Origin: Atkinsonella hypoxylon
Lineage: Eukaryota; Ascomycota; Sordariomycetes; Hypocreales; Clavicipitaceae
NCBI GenBank assembly: GCA_000729835.1
Contig: JFHB01000027.1
Coordinates: 1 to 64,000, forward strand
Length of the DNA stretch: 64,000 nt
Direction: 5' to 3'
In this document: positions 52,239-64,000 of the stretch, in pieces
How positions within the stretch are numbered: the stretch's first letter is position 1
Layout of the letters: each line of letters opens with the position of its first letter
Made by a program: the position numbers and the translations under genes
The notes under the pieces: generated by a model
The model's database searches: none
What the model was told of the DNA's origin: nothing
Seen by the model: only the letters and a program-made list of their open reading frames with translations

Positions 52239-55200
52239 AGGGACGCTGGCAAGCTGGTCCGGTGGAGAGGAGATGACAGGCGCCCTGTTGTTGACGGGCA
52301 GATGTGAGACGCAAAGGGGGCGCCAAAGGTGTGAGAGTTGTGTGTCTCCACGAAATACGTACATACATACGTACGGGGCCTGAAGACGAGGAAGGAAAAA
52401 CGATGAACGAGGACGGGAACGAGGACGGGGACGGGGGGATGAGCTATGCATGCCTGCTTGGAAGCACAGAATTCCCGAATCCCCTCTTGACAAAGTTGCA
52501 GAGGTCGGAGACCCTCGAGTCATATGTTGCAGGCGTGCTTGTCTAATGTTAGCTGGCAGTACTACCAATTCCGCCTTGCATCCATCCAATCAATGGTTCT
52601 GGATATTACCATCCGAAAGGAAAAACGGTAGCCTCCCGCGGGGGTTGGGGTTCGGGAATAACCCAATTCTGAATCAAGCACCAGCAAGTCTTTTGGCCAG
52701 CATTTTACTCTAGAGTACCTGGTTGTCTCCTGTACTCGATGTTACGATATTTTAGTAGTAAGGCCCCTACCTGTAAAGAGTCTTATACTTACCAAGACCT
52801 GTATTATATATATAGCAATCTGATAATCATAGCCTTAGGAATAAAACTAGATAGTTATCAAGACTCTTGATTAGTAAAACCTTTATCAACATTTTTTATT
52901 AATCCAGACCTCCAACAGGCGCAACCTTATCAGAACGTCTCCGCAACCTGGTTGAACAGGGTCAAAGTTGCCGCTGCACGTTTAGGTATTCGGGGTTCAG
53001 GTTCGGGTCGGTGGGTGCGAGAGCCATCTTCAATTGACAGAGGGGGCTGCCAGAAGCTGTCGCGAAACCACCACAGGGGTGCCAACAGACGTGCGGCCGG
53101 CCGGCCGGCAAAGGAATGGAGAGGACTACTCCGTAGGGTGACCGCGTAGACAACATATGTTGCGTGTGACGCGAAGAAAAGAAAAAGGGGTGTGATGTGT
53201 GGTGCGTGGTGCGTGGTGTGCGGTGCGTGGTGTGGTAGGAGAGACAGTACTGTGTCAGAAGGAAGGCTTTTGGAGGGGTGGGAGGGGTGAGAGAAGCAGG
53301 AACATGGATTCCGCAAATGTGGCGCTGGGGTGATTGATGAGACGATTAACTACCTAGGTAGGTACCTAGCCTAACCCCTGCTTGGTCTCTCCTTAGCATC
53401 TCCTTTCCTTGGGGGCCGAAATGGTTCCAAAAGGGCATGGGTGTGACTTACCCTAGTAAGTACCTACCACCTAACCACCTACCTATAGGAAGTGTACCTC
53501 AGATAACCTGGTACTTCTCCCCTCATATACTCCCCGTGTGGCTCAAAGTCCTTCGCACCAGCTATCTACTACCTACCTACCTACCTAGGTAGTAGGCACC
53601 TAGGTGACTGGCAAAACCATCCCTGCAATACGCGATTGGAGGGAGCCATTTCGGCCCCAGGGAGACGGGGTCGGCGGGAAGGGCTCGGGCAATCGGGGCG
53701 ACAATGACGGGGAGCGAGATAATGGCGCCCTTTGATAAAACCCATGGCTTCAATCTAAGGGAAAATCCCTTGGTTATCTTTGTTTGCAAGGTGACCGCCC
53801 AAACGGCACTTGGGCTGGTTTCCAGCATAGCCCGTTTAGCTTTTACACTGTGACAGAATTCATTTTTGTGATGGTGCTATGATGGTGCCATGATGGGATT
53901 GTAGCCACTTGCTTCCAAGGTGAGGAGATGCAAGTCCTCTCTATGCGTATACCCTAAACCAAGATACTAGGCCGTCTGACGTAGAGCAAAACGGCTAGTG
54001 CCCTCTTGATGCTGCCTACTTGGGTAGTTCGCCGCGCACTGGTGGAGATATTATGAACATAGCTCGCGAGGGGTGAAGCTGCATCGAGATTACACAGCGG
54101 TCGGAGCAAGGCTAGAATGATAGCGAACAATGCCGGGTTGCATGCCTGCATCAAGCTAGTCAGCTTATCTTACCGAGAGCCAATTCGTAGATTTGGCCTG
54201 CTTCATTGAAAGTGCCAAGACTTGCGAATATAAGAAAAAAAAAAAAGAAAAAAAAAAGAAAAAAAAAAGGAGTTCTTGTTCATCTACCCAGCGAAATGGC
54301 AGCGGCCTTCCTATGATTCAACTCAATTCTTGTCAAAAAAAAGGAAAAGAACAAGATAGAAAAATAGGAAAATAGGAAAATAAGAGGGTGAGAGGAAAGG
54401 AAGCAGATACATTCTTGCTCAGATGTAACACACACATACTCACCTCAACGCGGACATGCATATGCGGTGATGCTTCGCACAAAGTACGACCAAAGCAGAA
54501 TCTACATTGCCCCTCGTTCTAGCCCGGGTTTCAGATGCCATTGATACGCTGAATCCTGAATCCTTCGCGTCTGGTCTCTCAACGCTCACAGAATGAACGA
54601 AGCCGGAATCCCATGCGCTTCAACCTGCCACAGTCACGTTATCTGTGCGAGCACAGTAACCATTTTCATAGCCGAGGTTCTATTAGACATGCGGCTTGAG
54701 ATATATCAGCAAGAACAGCGTATCGTAGCAACAGCCAACGTCTATGCCGCCAGCGCAACAGCAAAAAAGTCGCCTCACAGTCCGAACAGCCGGGTCGGCA
54801 CTCTTACACGTTCTCCTGTTCAGGCATAAATTCCACAGCCAGACATTCCTTGCCCTGCGGGCTGAACGAGGAAACCAAGGAAAAGGGTCCTGGTCGTCGG
54901 AATCTCCTCAGGGTCTTCCCCGAAGTGGTACCTACATTGTGCCGATGAAAGCAATGCACCATCCAGAGGTATGCCCGGACGAGGAGCAGCCCACAATCCA
55001 ATCATTGGTGTCTGACTGCGCATAGTTGATGAACAGGCGTTGAAATGGTAACACAGCCGACAAGGACAAGCGGGGAAATAGGAAAAGCTCGCGTCTATTC
55101 CGTAGGCAGGGTGACAATGTCGGAAAAATCAAAGACGCACAGATGGCGTCAAGGATCGCTTGGACTGGCCTCCCCGTCACTTAATGACGATCTCAGGTTA

Positions 55201-56059
55201 CTGTGGCGGCGAGATGATGACGAGAGCGCCAAGTGCTTACTTACACTTAGCACTCGTGGTATAACCAAGGCACGCAAGCACGGAGCAAAGGAACGTAACT
55301 TGGTGCACACTCGATTAAGGCCTGTTTGGTCCCTGGATTGTCCATATGCCGTTCTGACACCAGCTACGTCAGTATTGATGGACTCTCTTCCACTCGCTCC
55401 TTCCCTTCTGACTTTTCAGTGAGCATGCATGATGCAACCAGATTAAACTAGACTATGAAGTGCCCCTTCGCTCTCAGGGCTGCTAAGTGGCACGCCATCC
55501 GGAGCTGGAAACTAGATTTTGATTTCCATTTCCTTTTCCCAATCTTTTCTGCTTTTTTTTTTGTTTCTTCCTTTGGTTCTCCCATCCCCGCTCTTGGTTC
55601 CACCAATGCGCTGACGTTTTACGAAGTGGCGTCAAGTAGGATCCTATGCTGGGAAGCCGCCAAGTGCCCAGTTGGTCCGCGACTCTAAACTAGAAACGGA
55701 TGCTAATGAAATCACACTATGTGAGAGGCAAGATCACTTGTTGTTGAGGTCTTCTCCATAGGCTTAGTGAGACACAATGGGACAAAGTTTGATTCGCGTC
55801 ATATGAGCAGAACACTCTCCCTTCACTCCGCAGATCCGTTCACGACCTGTTGACAGGTGCCAGCAGTGCCAGCAGTCAGCTTGGTCACAGTTCAGAGGAA
55901 GCTGCAAATCCACATTAGGTGACTTGGTGTCAAGAATCTTGGCAACTATAAGCTGAACTCACTCAACCAAGGCTAACGCTCAATTCTTCAATAGTATGCT
56001 TCATCTAGCCAAGGTTGCCCATATCACATCTCCAAATATATCAATACGTTGCCCAAAGC
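52239..56059. other. Gene-poor repeat-rich region
   Basis: No gene is supported. Seen: GAGGACGGGGAC-like runs (52405-52440), an AT-rich TpA-rich relic (52720-52910), GTGGTGCGTG repeats (53197-53235), CCTACCTAGG words (53345-53600), and A/G runs (54233-54275). Short open frames here have no family features. Confidence 0.5.
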
Positions 56060-56270
56060 GCATTGGACCACGACGTTGTACTCCCAGCTAGCTGCGTTTT
56101 CCGCGCCTACATGCCCAACGACCATGACAACTAAATCAGAGACGCCGTGCGCGACGAGGTCAAGGCGGCCAGCCAGCTGTCCAAGGCATTCGAAGCCACT
56201 GTGGCACAATATTGGCAGACGGTTGCAATTAGTGACTGAAGATACAATTGCGGCGGAGCTAGCCTAGACC
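56060..56270 (+). pseudogene. Possible gene relic of unknown family
   Basis: Plus-strand peptide ALDHDVVLPASCVFRAYM followed by PNDHDN, a TAA, then in the same frame RDAVRDEVKAASQLSKAF and EATVAQYWQTVAISD before a TGA. The second part has helical, non-low-complexity composition and the two lie in one frame around a single stop. I cannot name the family. Confidence 0.25.
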
Positions 56271-59200
56271 GAAATAGCCAGACATTGAACAGGTGAGGAC
56301 GGTGGCAGCCACGTATGACGAGATGCCTACCTGCCAGACTCATGAACGAAGAAGACCCAGATGCGGACGGAAAATACGTCTGATAATGCTGTAGCTCGCT
56401 GCGCAGGCATGACACGGTCGAAGCGATTGCTCCGTCCGCCCCAACCCAGAAAGATAAAAAAAACCTGCTAGGCGATCTGTTGTCGCGAGCAAGCTGGGCA
56501 TGGACCCACTTATTTAATACATGTAGGTACCTCGTGTCTGGGAAAAACAGAGCGCTAGTAAGGTAGAGCTGCAGCATGTGTGAAGTAGCGCTCTGTATTA
56601 GGCTAGATTGCTGGTACTTCTACTATGCACAGGTGCCCAGGTACCTAAGTTAGTAGGTAAAATTGGCTAGACCGAAGCACCTTATACACCACTTTGTTCT
56701 GATTGGCCTAGGTACCTACCTACTAGGCAACTTGCTTCCTAAATACTGCCAAGGGCATAGCCGGCCCAGTAAGATGACAATGCTTTGTGAGGGGCCCGGG
56801 CCTCTGCGGTGGGACGCGGTACGGCGCGGACGGGCGCAACTACGTACCAGACGTCTCCATGGCTAGCACGCGGCGACAAGAACGGACCGCCTTGGCTACA
56901 TGTACAGTATTTCCAATTACTAATACCCATCCGTGGAAGTCCTGCATATGTATCCCGTGTTCCGTAAGAGTGCGCAAATGTCTTATCGCCATCGATTGTG
57001 TCACGATTTTTGCTGCTTGCGACTGACGCGGCATTGGTCAGTTTGATTATACCAGACCGGTAGGTAAGTGGCCATGCTGTCTGCCTGGTATGCTAGCTAA
57101 GAGCTAAGCCGGACGGGGAGCCCGACGTCACCTACGGCCAACTCGGCACCTAGCCTAACCCTAATATAAGCACCAGCCGCTTCCAATGCCTGCGGCTCCG
57201 CCAGCCACGCCGCCAAAGTTTGCCCACTGAAAAAAAAAGAAAAAAAAAAAAAAGAAAGAAAGACAGAAAAAAAGAAAAAGAAAAAACAAAAGACAAGCTG
57301 CCCTGCCGTAGCGCCACGATGGGCTGGGCTTCTCCCTCACACCCTCTGACCGGTAATTAGCTCGAGCTTACATACATACATACATACATGCATACCAACA
57401 GCTTGGTTCAGGCGGGGGGCACGGACCTTGGAGCATCACACACACTTTTCACCCACAAAGGTTCACGCTAGTTCCTTCAGCTGATGTCTCAATGCCAAAC
57501 AGGGCAGTCCTCGGCTATCTGGAGGGCCGTAGCGGGGGGGGGGGGGGGCGGTTGGCCGCCGACGTAGCGCTCTCGGTGGGAAGGGGAAGGAGCGCACTGG
57601 CAGGCTACTAGCGAACGAGGCTCTAATCTCCCAGCCACGATTTCGCGGGAAAAGCAAGCGGGCCGACCGCCACTAGCGTACACCGGAAAAGAATGGCAGC
57701 CATGTTCTGGTTCTGCTTGCTTCACAAGCCACACAACAGCCCCAGCCCCCCTTTTCCCCACGCAAATGCCGTCCGTGTCCACGGGCCCGACTAAGCTGTG
57801 GATCCACGCCTTTACCCTTTTATTTATGTATTTTCCCCCCCTTCTTTCTTGGGGAAAAAAAAAAAAAAAAGGGTCCTATTTGAACTTGGCTCCAGCTGCC
57901 CGTTGGTATAGATAGATGTATACGGAATACGGAGTAGATGTCTGCATATCAGAACATCCGCCCATGACCAACGGTATCGGGGCAGAGATCACAGTTCCCT
58001 CCCCCTTCCCCCCCCAATGTTCATCCCTGCCCCATGGTTAAAAAAAAAAAAAAGGTTCATGGCACCTCATTTCCCCCCGGGCCTTGGGCTCCTTCAAAGT
58101 AAAGAAGGACATGAAACCTTGTACACCACCACACTTCTTCACGCCAGCCCGTGCAGTCCAGGCCTCTTCACGCCGAGCTTGGACCTCGCCCTCGTTCAAA
58201 ACTCGCAATGGACACCCGGCCAGGGTTAGCCAAGCTGGCTTCAGGTGAGAAGAGCAAAGCCGGAGCGCGCTAGTCCTTGGTTTATCCGAGAACCGGGGGC
58301 GGGGGCGAGCCAAAGCGTGCAAGTGCAAGTGCCAAGTTGCAAATGGCAACTCGGCGACATGATGGATGCCGAACGGAGGGATAAACGGCGATTGCCAACG
58401 TGCTTTGATCTATGACGCGAATGGGACATCCTCGCCATGGCATCCAACATGTTGCCAGGAGAAAAACAGGCAACTCACCGATGTAGAACTGACTCCCGTC
58501 CCATGCGGACAATACGGATCCATACTCCGTGCCTAATCGGAATAACCTCTCCAGTAACTAACTATTCACATGCCTCCAAACACAACCTCAATTATGTATT
58601 TATGTATTTATGTATTTGTTTATTTGTTTATTTGTTTTATTTTATTTCCCCGGTTTACGCAAAAGGAAGCCTACAACATCGGAAAACGCCTCGACCTGCC
58701 GATCCCCCCCCATTCGCCGAACCGCAGCCCGTGGCACAGCGGTTACAAGCACGACCGCGTAGGGCAGCCGGTGAGGCTGCGGTCCAGCGAACAGATGCGT
58801 GCATTGTTTCACTGCCGTCTGCCACGGCGCCATGTCATGACAGCCACGTATTCGCCGCACGTACCAGTTTTACCCAGTTGGTTTAGCCTCGCACTTGCGG
58901 GGGGGTTTTTTGTTAAAAAAAAAAAAATTGGAAAATTTTCAGGTTGTCGAGTCGCGCAAAACTATACGTTGCTGCGGACAATCTAATGCGGTCATGAGGC
59001 TGACTTGACTGCATCGCATCTCCGCCCGGCATGGGCTTTTTCCTTTTCTTTTCTTTTTTTTTTTTATTCTGCGCGCTGGATACGAGTGTTATGCAGAGTG
59101 GCTTTCGTATTGCATGCAGCTTTGGCATATTGCGCGCTGCTCTGTCTTGAAAAAAAAAAAAAAAAAAGGCTATGCATGTCTCCGCCTCGTGACATTCGTC

Positions 59201-59489
59201 CTGCTTTTTTAACCTTCCAGAAAAGTAGGCACTTCGGGCCTTTGGATGTAACTTTGCCGGCATCAAAGTGCCACATTGGCTGTTCGAAATGTGATGAATA
59301 GAGAGAAATACCGAGTTTAGCCACCGAGTCCTGGTCAGAGCACGAACTGTACCCTCTTTCCTTTATTAACTATCCAATTCTATTTCCTCCTTGACCAAGC
59401 TTCTTCAAAGCTTCTTCAAGAAAATTTAAAAGGTTCCACTTTGGTCCCTCAATTGTTAGCATCATTCTTCTACTCTACAGATCGCGGCT
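56271..59489. other. Gene-poor region with homopolymers and microsatellites
   Basis: No gene is supported. Seen: TACCTAGG words (56635-56730), A/G-rich tracts (57229-57293), CATA repeats (57370-57392), a G-run (57534-57549), TTTATGTA repeats (58595-58640) and A- or T-runs at 57855, 58040, 58915, 59055 and 59150. This is the 3' side of the ABCC gene. Confidence 0.5.
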
Positions 59490-62400
59490 TTACTCGATTT
59501 CTAATCCCGCCTGCTTCATCAAGCTATAGAATACACCCTGCTTTTTGTATAGATTCCCCGGTGTGTCAAACTCCACCACTTCACCTTTATCAAGAACAAC
59601 AACGCGGTCGCTGTCAAGAATAGTGTTCAGACGGTGAGCAACCGTGATAATGGTCCGGTTGGCGAACAGTGATGAACGAAGCGTTGCTTGAAGCATGGCA
59701 TCCGTCTCAACGTCCACCGCCGCCGTGGCTTCGTCCAGAACGAGAATGTTGGAAGGAGTAAGCATGGCGCGGGCCAGAGAGACGAGCTGTCGCTGCCCTT
59801 GGGATAGATTGGAACCTGGGCAGATGCGTTAGAAACACTTGACATTGGATCTGCCATTCAAGCCACTGTTGGAAATAGCAATCTCGTAACCTACCTCCTT
59901 CGTTGATCTTGGCCTCAAGACCACCTTCCATACTGGCAACGTGCTCTTTGAGACGGGCATAATCTGTTTGTTTGGCGGAAAATCATTAGTACCTTTTTCT
60001 TCTCCAACATGGGGTGTAGCACAAGTCCCTCTCCAAAACTCACCAAGAACACTCCATAATTCCGTATCGTCGTGGACATGTCCAGGGTCAAGGTTGTCGC
60101 GGACTGTGCCTTCAAACAGAGCCGCATCCTGAGGAATGATGGCCAGTCGGCGCCGCAGATCCAACAGCCCGATGCTCGATGTGTTCACGTCGTCAATATC
60201 AATATGACCTGTCACCGGCTCAATCAATCGGAACAGCGCGAGCGTCAGTGATGATTTCCCTGCTCCAGTTCGCCCAACTACCCCTATCTTCTCATGCGAC
60301 TTGATGTCCAGATTGATGTTTTTTAGCACAAGATCTAGACCCTCACGATAGCGAGTGCTGTAGTTCTTGAAGTCAACCTCACCCTTCGCAGGCCATGCAA
60401 CAGGAGGTCGTCGCTCTGCGATGATTTCAGGCGCCTCGCTGGGCAGCTTGGCATACTCGAGAACACGCTCAACCGAGACAATGTTGGTCTCGACCTCGAC
60501 CGTTTGGCGCACGATCCAGTTGAGCGACGTCGTGATTTGGAGTGCGTATGACATAGCAAGTCCAACCATGCCCTCTCGAAGACCACTTCTGTTGGACACT
60601 GATATGATGGCGAGACCGGCCGCTGCAAAAATAACCACGCCGCCAATGAACTCGAGACGAATGGCCAACCAACGATTGGCGCTGATTGATGGATAATACG
60701 CCCGTAGGTTAGCATCAATGCGCCACTCGTTCTCCAATTCAAAACGCTGCTGTTGGCGGAACGCTCGGATGGTGCTGACACCGCCCAGAGATTCTTGGAA
60801 ATGTGCATATATGGGACTGCGGGTCACGCTGTCTAATCGTTTGAGCTCTCGCGATGTGCGCAGATAATATCTCTGGATCCAGTAGTATGTCAGAGCGAGA
60901 GGCACAATCAAGGCAATGAAAGCCGGCGTCGAGAAAGAGATGACACCGAGCGTAAAACACGACCGCGCCACATTGGCAAACAACATGTTGAAAACCCGAG
61001 CCAAAACCTCATCAACACGGTAGATATCGCTTGAAAACCTGTTCAAGATACGACCGGCAGGCGTGGTGTCAAAAAAGGACATTGGAGATCGAAAAATAGC
61101 ATTCGCCATGCGCTCGTGCAATTTTCGCGATGCCTCGATGGAGCAGAAAATCCAAAGAACCAAGGCCTGCACCACGGTGAGCAGGGATGAACCAATTCCA
61201 AAGGCGAAATAAATACCAATGTATTTGCCCACGTTGTCATTGGTACCGGTGTCTTCATTGTGTTCAGACCATAACCTCAACCAGAAAGAACCACCGATAC
61301 CAGCGGATTGTGCAGCCAACAGCGCGAATAAGTACACACCGACAGCGACCAGATTGTTCTCCTTGGCGTATTCGCCATAGACCGACCACTTGACTTTACC
61401 CTGCTCCACAAACTCCTTGGCTTGTTTGGTTCTAGAAGTGCCCGCCAGCTCTTCATCCGTGAGTTTACCGCGGGGCCCCTTGAAACTTGCCGTGCTGGCA
61501 CGCCGCAAGGTAGCCATGCTGCTGGACCGCGGTTTCCTGCTTGTACCTTGAGCTCCTTTGATCGGTTCCATTTCTGGCACATCTTCCACGGCTTCTTCAA
61601 TTTCCTCGTTCTGGCTATTGCTTGGCTCACCGATGACCGTAGAAGTCTCGCTGGAAGGCGGACTAGACGTACCGGATGCATTGTTCGAGTCTTGACCGGC
61701 CGTCTTCAACAGCTCAGCGACCGGACCCTTTTTGGCAATTAGTTGAGTGTAGGTGCCCTGTTCAGCTATCGACCCATCCTTGAGCATAGTTATGAAGCTG
61801 GCCTGGCGTAGAACGGGAATAGAATTAGTGGCGAGAATCCGCGTCTTCGTGGACAAAAGGCCACGAGGTCCGAGAACGTTGTCAATTATGTGACGTCCGA
61901 CGTGGGAGTCAACGGCAGACAAAACGTCGTCCAGCAGATAGATGTCGGCGCGAGCATACACAGCGCGGGCAAGAGAGACACGAGCTTTTTGTCCGCCACT
62001 GAGGGAGATACCTCGCTCTCCAACAACTGTCTCATCCCCATCAGGGAGTTGGGCAAAGTCATCCAAAAGAGCACAGGCCTTGACCGTTTTCTCGTAAAAT
62101 TCCGAATCATATCGGTATCCAAAAATTATATTCTCCTTTACGGTTGCGTTCAAGATCCATGTCTGCTGAGAAGCATAGGCAACGGTTCCTCTGACTTCAA
62201 CAGAGCCCTTGACTTTGAATAGGTCTCCCAAAATGCTTTGCAAAAAGGAGGACTTGCCAGAACCAACGCGGCCAACAACGCACGACAGCTCACCTTTGTA
62301 AGCTGTAAAGTTGATGTTTTTCAAAGCTTCTTTGGTCTCGTGACGATTCCATGAGAACGAGCCATCACGGACAATGACTGCCTCCTCGCCCATTTCCTGA

Positions 62401-64000
62401 GGAGCTGCTTTAATGGTCACAGCCTCGGACTGCAGCTCTTCTGCGGTCAAGAAACTGGTCAAACGGCCAACTGCAACAGAAGCCTCGACAATAGAAGTGA
62501 TAAGCATGGGCAAAATCGCCAGAGGGAAAGTCAACAAATTGAACAGGGCAAGCGCCGGGAAGATGATATCAGTTGTGAGGGGCTTGTCTTGCGTAAGGAC
62601 GAAAGCGGTGAAAGTAGAGCAAGAGACAAGAAATGGTGCTGTGGTCCATGTGAAATTGGCAAAGGCCTGTGTTGCGCCAATTCGTCGCAGGTTCTTGAGC
62701 TCTTGCTCGTTTCGCACGTAGTTGAGCTTGTTCATAAACGCAGCACCCCAAGCGTACAGCTTGATGCTCTTCATGTTGGTGATGATTTCGTTGATGAGTC
62801 TGCTTCGGGCATCTTTGTTCTTCATCTGATCTTTTTGTAGGTCCCTCATTATTCTCGCAACCCATCCTTGGGCTGGCATCATGATAATCATGACAATAAT
62901 GCCAGCCATCATTGACCATCCAACCAAGTTGTAGAGCGATACCATGCAAATGATGATCTGGAAAGGTGCAGACCAGGCCTGTTGTAGGAACTGAGTCAAA
63001 TCTTGGAGACGTTGAGCGTCCACAGCCATATAATTGACAAGATCACCAGTAGTCTTGGTAGATCGACCCTCGTTAGACAGCCTCAATGACTTTCGGTAAA
63101 TCGTGGATCCGAGACCGCCCTTGATTCGCATACCTGTCTCGAAAGACATTTGGAAATATTGGTGCTACGAATATCGAATCAGTGACAATACGTCTTTCAA
63201 GGGTCTGGAGCAACATACCACCATGGCAGTTTGAAACACGGCACAGGCGAACATGGCCAGAGCAATGGCAGCGCCTTGGATAACAGGCTGAGGATCATCA
63301 GGACGGGTATAATAAGACTTGACCCAATTCAGTAGCAATCGAAGGAGCTGTGGCTGAATGTACTGTGCGACATCGTTGCCAGCCTTGAAAAAGGCTGCGA
63401 CTGCATATGGACCACCGTAAGCACGAAACAAGGCCAACCACAGAGACGGCGATTTCGGGCGATGCTTCAATTCATGAGACCAGGCTTTCTCGAAAGATGC
63501 GCCGGTGCTCTTAGTTTGATCAGATTTAGCCAAGCCCCATAAGTCCTTCTCGGTCAAAAAGACCTTGTAACCGTAGCGCATCATAGGCGTCATCCATGAA
63601 AAGGTCAGCCGAGAGAAAACATTGGCGTATTCTACAGGGCACTCCTCGTCTTCGGAGATAGCTTCATATCCACTTGGCACATGCTGTCGCGGCCACAGCC
63701 ACTCGACCAAGAATTCAACAATCGAAGAGCCAAATCCGATACAGAATGTGATAAAGTAGGGTAAATTGACATGGTATATCTGCTGTGAAATCAAAGACCG
63801 AAATTTGACAGTAAGTGAGATGATCAGTAGTAGCCAGTAGAAAAGGACGACACCATTGGCGTGTCGTAGGCGCGAGTGCTCTACCCATTGGATAGAAAAA
63901 ATGACAAACATAGAGAGCATCGTTAAGAATGTGGTCAAGACACGGAAGTCACCATACCAGATGCCGGGCATGCCCAGAATTTGAATCACGAGCTGGACAG
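59490..64000 (-). CDS. ABCC (MRP/Ycf1-type) ABC transporter, 5' end outside the window
   Basis: Full-size multidrug-resistance-associated transporter that typically moves glutathione conjugates or organic anions, often into the vacuole. Visible exons are >64000-63219, 63164-60044, 59963-59895 and 59815-59490, with GT-AG introns of 54, 80 and 79 nt that keep frame; about 1430 residues are visible and the first part of the N-terminal TMD0 is missing. Order: end of TMD0, lasso linker (SRLTFSWMTPMMRYGYK), TMD1, NBD1 with Walker A GRVGSGKSS, signature LSGGQKARVSLARAVY and Walker B IYLLDDVLSAVD (Asp where the catalytic Glu would be, usual in ABCC NBD1), a phosphorylatable Ser-rich linker, TMD2 with FDTTPAGRILNRFSSD, and NBD2 with GRTGAGKSS, signature NLSQGQRQLVSLARAM and Walker B ILVLDEATAAVD. 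Ends at a TAA after GLEIE. Confidence 0.93.

Noticed and set aside
52304..52713. 80- and 87-aa frames near the MITE-like element
   Set aside because: Arise from GAGGACGGGGAC repeats and flanking spacer; no protein-like signal.
54744..55422. 93- and 125-aa plus-strand frames
   Set aside because: Basic/Ser-rich composition, several competing frames, no motif.

Overview
The window is nuclear DNA of a filamentous ascomycete, most likely a Sordariomycete and probably Hypocreales. Introns are short (about 50-110 nt, GT-AG with CTAAC/CTGAC-like branch sites), several genes are recognisable Pezizomycotina orthologues, intergenic DNA is rich in TACCTAGG-type words and poly-A/T runs, and the AT-rich TpA-rich islands look like RIP-decayed repeats. 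I found about 18 protein genes with good support, three or four decayed genes, and several repeat families.

Layout. 0.7-2.8 kb: an ABCG half-transporter (+). 3.3-5.0 kb: an alpha-glucoside-permease-like MFS transporter (-). 5.6-7.1 kb: two gene relics, a fungal-specific transcription factor (-) and a class I-like O-methyltransferase (+), probably what is left of a secondary-metabolism locus. 7.6-8.9 kb: an acyl-CoA dehydrogenase whose spliced C-terminus is SKL (peroxisomal). 9.4-11.3 kb: a charged, low-complexity protein with a WG/GW-rich tail. 12.0-13.9 kb: a LON/RING (CrgA-like) E3 ligase. 16.8-18.1 kb: an INSIG-family ER protein. 20.0-20.6 kb: a secreted protein made of three six-cysteine modules. 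21.3-21.8 kb: cyanate hydratase. 22.6-24.5 kb: GH47 alpha-1,2-mannosidase. 25.6-27.0 kb: a conserved Pro/Gln-rich protein with a likely GC-AG intron. 28.1-28.9 kb: TIM23. 29.4-32.4 kb: decayed genes and transposon-like repeats. 33.3-34.9 kb: coiled-coil protein. 35.6-36.1 kb: complex I NDUFB3/B12. 37.2-38.8 kb: CAF1/POP2 deadenylase. 39.5-40.8 kb: GID-complex FYV10/Gid9. 43.5-44.5 kb: CBF1-like bHLH factor. 47.4-49.6 kb: DUF2841 protein. 49.6-59.5 kb: a gene-poor 10 kb stretch of minisatellites and MITE-like repeats. 59.5-64 kb: an ABCC (MRP/Ycf1-type) transporter that runs off the right edge.

Most good genes are housekeeping and unrelated to each other: import (TIM23), respiration (NDUFB3), mRNA decay (CAF1), ubiquitylation (FYV10, LON/RING), N-glycan trimming (GH47), sterol control (INSIG). 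Accessory content is concentrated at 0.7-9 kb (two transporters, decayed regulator and methyltransferase, acyl-CoA dehydrogenase), at 20 kb (secreted Cys-rich protein), and in the two repeat-rich stretches.

Most notable: in-frame acidic tandem repeats directly after the CBF1 stop codon, with TAG exactly where sister repeats have GAG/GAC; the three-module six-cysteine secreted protein; a TA-flanked inverted-repeat family at 31.8 and 52 kb; and the transcription-factor plus O-methyltransferase relic pair. All splice sites were assigned by eye from consensus and reading frame; no alignments were run.
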